From NCBI RefSeq assembly GCF_030463565.1, contig NC_134675.1, forward strand, positions 15,087,862 through 15,151,861: a stretch of DNA of 64,000 nucleotides, in the 5' to 3' direction. The stretch comes from Pelecanus crispus (lineage: Eukaryota > Chordata > Aves > Pelecaniformes > Pelecanidae). This document shows positions 58,106 to 64,000 of the stretch, one piece after another; within the stretch, counting starts at the first letter, position 1, and each line of letters begins with the position of its first letter. The position numbers were made by a program, and so were the translations under genes. The notes under the pieces were generated by a model that worked only from the letters and a program-made list of their open reading frames with translations, searched no databases and was not told the DNA's origin.

Positions 58106-58569
58106 TTTATTAAAAGATTAGCACTATCTCCTGCAGTTGGTGGAAAAAAATCTGTTATCGCTGAGTTATTTGCAGTTGTGGGGAGGGGGCGGGCGGTGGG
58201 GGGAGCCGGAGGGCGGGGGCGGGGAGGAGGGGTGTGGGGAGGGCCGGGCGGAGGGCGCGGGCGGCCGCGGCGCACCGGCCCCTGACCCGGCACTGTCCGG
58301 GCATTCCTGTCTGCATACTTCGCAGTCTGTTGTGCTTTGGTGGCTCTGAGAAGCGAAAGAATCGAAATTAAAAAGGCAGCTTTTGAATAAACAATACCAT
58401 TTTCCGTTAAGGAAATTGTTTTGTATAAAAGGAAATATCGCCTACTCATTTTCATTCAGCGGTGCCAAAAAATGTTATAAATGAGAGACCGCCAACTTTT
58501 CTAAGCGGAGAATAATGCCAGACTGTGCTTAATAAACTAGTACTCTAGAAGTTCATTATCGATGTTGCA

Positions 58570-59160
58570 ATCTTTTCTGATTCTGAAAGGAGACCGCCTA
58601 CGTCGCCCCCGTTCCCGTCTCGTCCTCCCGGGCGCCCAGTGAAAAGGCTGTCACTTGAGCACAGCCCTAGGTATTAAACTGTTATTTAGTTCTTGTTTGT
58701 TTGTTTGGGGTTGGTCGGTTGGGGTTTTTTTTGGGGGGACGAGTCCCGCCGAGCGAGCTGTGTGCCCGCCAGCCGCCTCCCGCCCGTCGGAGGTGCGGGG
58801 AGTGGGATTTATTATTAGCAGCGACTTCGCGCGGGGATGGCAGCGCCCCGCGGCCGCGGAGCCAACCCTGGGAGGGCAGGCGCCGCTCCACGCCCCGGCA
58901 GCCTCCGCGCACCCGCCCGCGCCGTCGGGGGCTAGAGGCGCCCCTCGCACGGCGGCGACCCCTGCGGATCGCCTGCCCCCGTGGCGCGGGCGCGGCCTGC
59001 CGCGCGCCTCCCAGCTTGCGCGGGCGCGGCCGGCTCCGCGACCGCCGCGGCCGGGGCTTGCGCTGCCTCCCGCTGCTGCGCTAACAGCTCCGGCGTCTCC
59101 GCCGCACAGGGCTGGCATGGGGCTGCGCGGATGCGCGCCTTTGTGCGCCTGTGTGTGCGT
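58570..59160. other. CpG island in the FST promoter region
   Basis: Dense CpG and GC-rich sequence ending about 290 bases before the FST start codon. Long frames on both strands here (58651-59307, 58655-59215) are composition artefacts. Confidence 0.7.
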
Positions 59161-59305
59161 GCACCTAAAGCAGATAACTGGAGAGGGTTTCCAGAAGGTG
59201 GAAAATGTCACCTGATTCACACTGAACTTTTTAAATCTCCCCACCCCCGAGCAGACACACACACACACATTAGGAGACCGCCCACCGCAGACAGCTAGGA
59301 CCCCC

Positions 59306-59316
59306 ATATAGATTTA
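59306..59316 (+). promoter_or_regulatory. FST: Candidate FST TATA-like element
   Basis: CATATAGATTTAAAG lies about 140 bases before the start codon, giving a predicted start site near 59335-59345 and a 5' UTR of about 110 bases. A stronger TATAAAAGG exists at 58424-58432 but would give a roughly 1-kb 5' UTR. Confidence 0.4.
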
Positions 59317-59448
59317 AAGAGAGACTGCATTCAGAGCCTGACGTTCATTCAATAGAGCGATCATAAGCAGGCTGGCGAGTGCTCGCTCCCTCTCCCTACT
59401 CCCCCTCACGCTGTTTCTGTGTCTCTCTCACTCCCGGCTGCGCTGAGG

Positions 59449-59530
59449 ATGTTAAATCAGAGAATCCACCCGGGCATGCTCTTACTCCTGATGTTTCTGT
59501 GCCACTTCATGGAAGATCACACAGTGCAGG
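59449..59530 (+). CDS. FST: FST exon 1: start codon and signal peptide
   Basis: ATG at 59449 (context GAGGATGT) begins a 27-codon leader with a hydrophobic core [14 protein letters not shown], followed by the donor GTAAGA at 59531. The mature protein should start near the GNCW at the beginning of exon 2, as in other follistatins. The upstream sequence offers no other in-frame ATG with a signal peptide. Confidence 0.97.
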
Positions 59531-62500
59531 GTAAGACCAGATTGTTTATTCGCAAATATATTTCTTTATTATTACTATTGTTTTCTGTCACGGTTTAGTT
59601 TGCTGCGGTGTTAAACGCCTCTCTCCAAGGTCCAACAGGACGGAAGTTAACTGTGGGCATGGGATTGCTTTGTACCGAGGTGCCAGAGGTGTCATTTAGA
59701 TTCCTTTTTGACCGGATCTTCGCACTGCCTTGCATAGGCACAGAGGACAGATGAGGATGTTTCTTGGTATTTATTGTTATTATGCAGCGTGAATGAAGAG
59801 CAGCACCGCGAGTGAACTTTCCCAGTCTCGGCTCCCGAATGAGTGCTCAAAGTTTGTTGGTAATTTAGCTCACATTTTTATCTCGCCTGCCTGACGGAAG
59901 GAGAGGTGGTGATGGGGAGCCCCACAATTGCAGCTGACATTTTTAGAAACCAATAAGTGGTCATTTTCCGGACATTCTTTTAATATTGGGATTTCCTCCG
60001 CCTCCTTTTTTATTTTTTTGCCAATAAATATTACTGTGTTGTAAACTCTCCTGCACTGAAGAGTATGCTTAAATAAGTTTTTGGGGTTTTTTTTTCCATG
60101 CGAAAAAAACCAAACTCGAACCTGACATTGACAACTCTTAAGAGCCCTATTTCGACACAAGGGAATATTGATTTTTAGTTTTGGGGCTTTTTTCCCTTAT
60201 CTTGACCGTGTTCCAACCACAACCTGGATGTCTTACCATTGCTTGTTTTATCATTGTTTTTTTCTCTCTTTTTTTTTTCTTTTCTTCCCCCCACCGAGCT
60301 AGAGCATAAATTAAGCTAATGTAGGCAACTGTAAGACGCAAACCCTTTTTTTTTTTTTAAGGGCGTTGTTTGTTCAATGATTTTTAGCCGGGGAGGGGGG
60401 GTGTGTGTGCAATCTTCCCCCGCGCGCAGCGACATCTCGGCTGGCCGATCCTGACCCCTCGGTACATTCCTGTCGGAGTAAGGAGGCAGGATCGAGCCCT
60501 GGCTGGATTAGCACCAGAATCAATTGGTATTGAGTTGCTGGAGAAGTCACATTGGTTATTCACGAGAGACTCATCCCAACCACAACTCTCCAGCTAAAAA
60601 GGGGAGGTTTGCTTGGACTAATGTTCTTGGCTTGACTCCACAAATAACAGGGGTACTAGTAAAAAAAAAAAAAAAGGAAAAAAAAACCCAAACAACCCCT
60701 CTCTATCCGTTTTAAGGACAGTGTACTTTCTGAAATGCTTGCGGGAGAGACGGCACCTATAACTTTTCCAGCTTGATCGATTTTTAAAACTCTGTAGGGA
60801 CCTCCTACTCTATGTGCCCTTGTATTTTGTGCACTTTGCTCACTTTTTTTTTTGAGCTCTGCTAACTTATGTTAGTGAAGGAAAGACATTTGTTAATAGA
60901 AGCAGCAAAATGTGGAGATTTCGAAAGACTTCACTAACAGCAAACGTTCCCAATTCGTGCAGATTGCAAAATGGGCTGGGACTGAAACTGTGCGGCACTA
61001 AAACAATGCTGCTGTGCAGCCGCGGTGAGGAGGAGAGGGCAGGGGGAGGAGGAAGGAATTTGCAAGCGCGATTTTCTTTTTATTCCCTTTTAAATGCACA
61101 TCCTTTTCAAGCCTCTGTCACGTGCCGGCAGTGCTCCTTCTGCTCTACATATGGAATAAATACCTCCGAAAACTGCCTCGTCCTCTTTTGATCGGGTCTT
61201 TTCTTTCTGGTTTTTTTTTTTTGTTTGTTTGTTTGGGGATTTGTTTTTTTTTGTTTTGTTTTGTTTTGTTTTGTTTTGTTTTGTTTTAAACCGCACTCCC
61301 AAATGGGCCGGAGTAGCTGCGGGTTATGAAATAGGACAAATAAAAGTAAACAGTCTAGTAAAAGGCATTGCAAGGCGCACGTGTTGTGTCTGGGTCACTG
61401 GTGGCTGCCACTGATCCGGCTGGGTGTCTCCCCCCCCCCGCCCCTCCGCAGCTGGGAACTGCTGGCTCCGGCAGGCGCGGAACGGCCGCTGCCAGGTCCT
61501 CTACAAAACCGACCTCAGCAAGGAGGAGTGCTGCAAGACCGGCCGCCTGACAACTTCGTGGACGGAAGAGGACGTCAACGACAACACGCTTTTTAAGTGG
61601 ATGATTTTTAATGGGGGAGCCCCAAACTGCATCCCGTGCAAAGGTGAGGGGGGTGCTGGCGAGCTGCTCCTTGCTGAGGAGCGGTGAGGGCAGGGACTGG
61701 GCTGGGGGAGGAGGAGCGGGGAAGGAGCTGGGCTGGGGGGCAGCGCCCTCCTCCTGCTTCCTTTCTCGGTGGGGCTTTGAGGCGCGTCTTGTACCAGCCC
61801 CGGGATCAGTGAGGGGACCCCTATTTCTGCTCGGCCACCGTGCACATCGCGGGGAGGAGGGGAGCGACCTCCTCTCCCCCTGCCCTCACTGGCGGAGGGA
61901 TTTTCCTTCGAGTGGTGTTTCCTGGGGGGGAAAGGTGTTTTCTTTTTATGCCCAGGGGTCACGGTGCAGTGTCTTTTTTTTTTCTTTAAGCAGTTTTGAC
62001 ACCAGGTCTGTTCTGCACGCTCGGTACTAAAGTGCTGCCTCTTTCCTTCCATCAGAAACGTGCGAGAACGTGGACTGTGGACCCGGGAAGAAATGTAAAA
62101 TGAACAAGAAGAACAAACCTCGGTGTGTTTGTGCTCCGGATTGCTCTAATATCACTTGGAAGGGCCCCGTGTGTGGCTTAGATGGGAAAACCTACAGGAA
62201 CGAGTGTGCCCTTCTCAAAGCCAGATGTAAAGAACAGCCCGAACTTGAAGTCCAGTATCAGGGCAAATGCAAAAGTAGGTTTGCAAATCTAATCCGATCT
62301 CCCTCAAATGCCAAAGGGTGTGTGTCTGAGTGTAGGGAGGAGGAGCTGTTGGATGTACTTCCCCATAGGAACCAGAGTGATGTTCCAAATGCTGGGAGAC
62401 AGTAACTAAACCACGCTCAACAAGCAAGGACATAGCTGGATTGAGAGTTCCCCATAGTCTAGCAGCATTTGTGTCCCACCAGCTACCCTGAGATGGGAAG

Positions 62501-64000
62501 GTTTCCTTCAGCAGCCCTTAAATGAGGAGAGCTGCTGAAGGCTTTTATCTGATTTCATTGTGTCACCCATTCAGTCCTCGCTAGGGCTCAGGGATCTCCT
62601 ATTAATCACTGTGTGTTTCCATCTTTATTTCAGAGACCTGTAGGGATGTTTTATGCCCAGGCAGCTCCACATGTGTGGTTGATCAAACTAATAATGCCTA
62701 CTGCGTGACATGTAACCGAATTTGCCCAGAGCCTACCTCCCCCGAACAGTATCTCTGCGGGAATGACGGCATAACTTATGCCAGTGCCTGCCACCTGAGG
62801 AAAGCTACCTGCCTACTGGGCAGATCCATTGGATTAGCCTATGAAGGAAAATGCATCAGTAGGTATCATCTTGGTTGGAGGGGTAAAGGGTGGGGGGAGC
62901 TTCCTGGCTCAGCTGTTTCAGAATATCATGTGTGGAATTGGATGGATGTAGTGAGTGTTGGGGAGGAGGAGAGACTTCCAGCAGCCTGGGTTTGTGCTCC
63001 CCTCCAGGAAAAGGAGAGCCAGGGTGAACTTTGCCCCAGAAAAGATTGCAAAAGGGGTGAGGAAGTAGAGGGCCTGATCCTGCTTCTCTTGATATTGCTG
63101 TGGGTGCTGACATTAGTATCCATGGGGAAGTACCTGCCATTAAATAGATGATGACATGGTTACAGCATAACAAGGTCTCGATATTCAGTGGATCTGGATT
63201 CCTGGAAACAATTGTCTTCAAGTGGTCTTGGCAAAGCTTGCGTTAACTTAATTGGAAACATCTGATCACTTTTTCCTCTTTAAAAATATTGCAGAGTTTG
63301 GAGACAGTTGGTGGGTGAAGATAGGAAAATAATCTCTGTGCATCCTGACATTTTGTATTGTGATTTCCAGAAATGAGTGATGGTGAAGCATGTTACAAGG
63401 AAGCACCTTCAGGGCAGCCTCTGCTCCCCAAAACTGATGGGGGGATTTGGGGGAGTCCCAGGCTGCTTTTAGTTGGCATAGGTTGAGGTGAATTCCCTTT
63501 CCAATCTTGCAGACAACTACTCTATGTGGGTTAGTTTAAAAATAATTTATTTAGAAATGCTGAACGTGTTGGCAAATTCTGCACTTACTGCTAATTTGGG
63601 GAGCTGAATTTCCACTGACATCAAATGGAGCAGGAAGGTCATGTACAATTGGCAAATGTAATTCTGTATTCCCAGGGCCAAGCTCTGCTGGCACAGCTGT
63701 CTTTCCTCCCCCACATATAGACAGGCAATGGTGTCCAAGGGACTACTTGCTTTAGTAAAATCAGCAAGTATCATCACATCTACTGCATCTGAGCTTTGTC
63801 TATTCACAGTTCATGGGGGAAAGGGAGTTTGGGGTTGTTTGTTGCTTTTCTTTTTCCTTTGTCTTTTCACTTACCTCTAGTATCCTGTGTATATTTTTAG
63901 AAGCCAAATCCTGTGAAGACATTCAGTGCAGTGCTGGGAAGAAATGCTTGTGGGATTTTAAGGTTGGCAGAGGTCGGTGCGCCCTCTGCAATGAGCCATG
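59449..64000 (+). CDS. FST: Follistatin gene, exons 1-4 and part of exon 5 (runs off window)
   Basis: Secreted glycoprotein that binds activins, and more weakly some BMPs and myostatin/GDF family members, blocking receptor access. Five exons are visible: 59449-59530, 61452-61643, 62056-62274, 62634-62858 and 63901 onward. All introns are GT-AG and all fall in phase 1, so exons are symmetric modules: signal peptide, N-terminal domain, then one follistatin domain per exon. Introns are about 1921, 412, 359 and 1042 bp. The visible coding length is 818 bases (272 codons); the rest of domain 3 and the acidic tail exon lie beyond the window. Exon boundaries were set by splice sites plus recognisable follistatin sequence. 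Confidence 0.98.
61241..61287 (+). repeat. TTTTG pentanucleotide repeat in FST intron 1
   Basis: About seven TTTTG units following a T-rich and TTTG-rich stretch, ending about 165 bases before exon 2. It could be length-polymorphic. Confidence 0.9.
61452..61643 (+). CDS. FST: FST exon 2: N-terminal domain
   Basis: Preceded by a C-rich tract ending CCGCAG and followed by the donor GTGAGG. Encodes residues about 28-91 with [25 protein letters not shown], the [14 protein letters not shown] stretch and [10 protein letters not shown], the region that covers the type I receptor site of activin in known structures. The cysteine pattern is complete. Confidence 0.98.
62056..62274 (+). CDS. FST: FST exon 3: follistatin domain 1 with heparin-binding site
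   Basis: Acceptor ATCAG at 62055, donor GTAGGT at 62275. Encodes residues about 92-164: an EGF-like hairpin with the basic heparin-binding run [12 protein letters not shown] (about 103-114), then a Kazal-like module ([19 protein letters not shown]). An N-glycosylation sequon NIT lies at CSNITW. The frame stays open into the intron past the donor, which is chance. Confidence 0.98.
62634..62858 (+). CDS. FST: FST exon 4: follistatin domain 2
   Basis: Acceptor TTTCAG at 62633, donor GTAGGT at 62859. Encodes residues about 165-239 with [27 protein letters not shown], the Kazal-type [19 protein letters not shown] and [12 protein letters not shown]. This domain contacts activin in known complexes. 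All expected cysteines are present. Confidence 0.98.
63901..64000 (+). CDS. FST: FST exon 5 (partial): follistatin domain 3
   Basis: Acceptor ATTTTTAG at 63900. The 100 visible bases encode [20 protein letters not shown] and then the start of the Kazal module (CALCNEP). The exon continues beyond the window. Confidence 0.96.

Larger units (their letters stand above)
57641..58569. other. Mixed FST upstream DNA with a second short GC-rich block
   Basis: AT-rich sequence containing the two palindromes listed separately, a G-rich block at 58175-58290, then a stretch with a consensus TATAAAAGG at 58424-58432. The homeodomain-like ATTA and AAATTAAAA motifs and lack of repeats suggest possible conserved regulatory DNA, but conservation cannot be judged from one sequence. 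Confidence 0.45.

Noticed and set aside
58651-59307. Long frames on both strands in the FST promoter CpG island
   Set aside because: Mirror-image GC-rich frames with no domain; composition artefact.
62056-62405. Reading FST exon 3 on as a 111-codon single-exon protein
   Set aside because: A consensus donor GTAGGT at 62275 and clear follistatin sequence resuming at 62634 show that the extension is intron.

Overview
The window is vertebrate and almost certainly avian. It holds CR1 LINE 3' ends, the common bird LTR that begins TGTCCTGGTTTC, and the 5' two-thirds of a follistatin gene (FST) close to the mammalian protein exon by exon. The only host gene supported is FST on the + strand: exons 1-4 complete and exon 5 cut by the window end (59449-64000). 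In birds FST is Z-linked, from general knowledge; nothing in the window tests that.

Layout. 1-870: 3' part of an LTR of retroviral family 'B' (my label). 871-38179: AT-rich intergenic DNA with three solo LTRs of family 'A' (2269-2804, 9262-9836, 11947-12512; the last two have clean 5-bp target duplications), four CR1 fragments, and no convincing gene. 38180-56018: a nested cluster of endogenous retroviruses, all on the minus strand. 56019-59448: FST upstream DNA with CpG-rich blocks and two palindromes, one with Smad-box half-sites. 59449-64000: FST.

The cluster is three layers deep. An old family-A provirus (38180-42011 plus 53088-56018) was entered in its protease/RT region by a family-B provirus (42012-45944 plus 52846-53087; target duplication GACAG). 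That copy was in turn entered inside its integrase gene by a second family-A provirus (45945-52845; target duplication GCCAT). The innermost copy looks young. Its two 571-bp LTRs differ at one base by eye, its gag is open, and its pol is open in the same frame behind one UAG stop, so Pol is probably made by readthrough. It has no env. Its Gag is unusual: the N-terminus is a run of hydrophobic segments with two N-glycosylation sequons rather than an obvious matrix domain, and no CCHC zinc knuckle is visible. Family B has lost gag and most of pol, but keeps an env ectodomain frame with signal peptide, furin-type site and splice acceptor; a frame break separates it from its membrane anchor.

FST encodes the secreted activin/BMP-binding glycoprotein. 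The provirus cluster ends about 3.4 kb upstream of its start codon, in antisense orientation. Percent identities are estimates by eye. Family names are deliberately neutral because no database search was possible.
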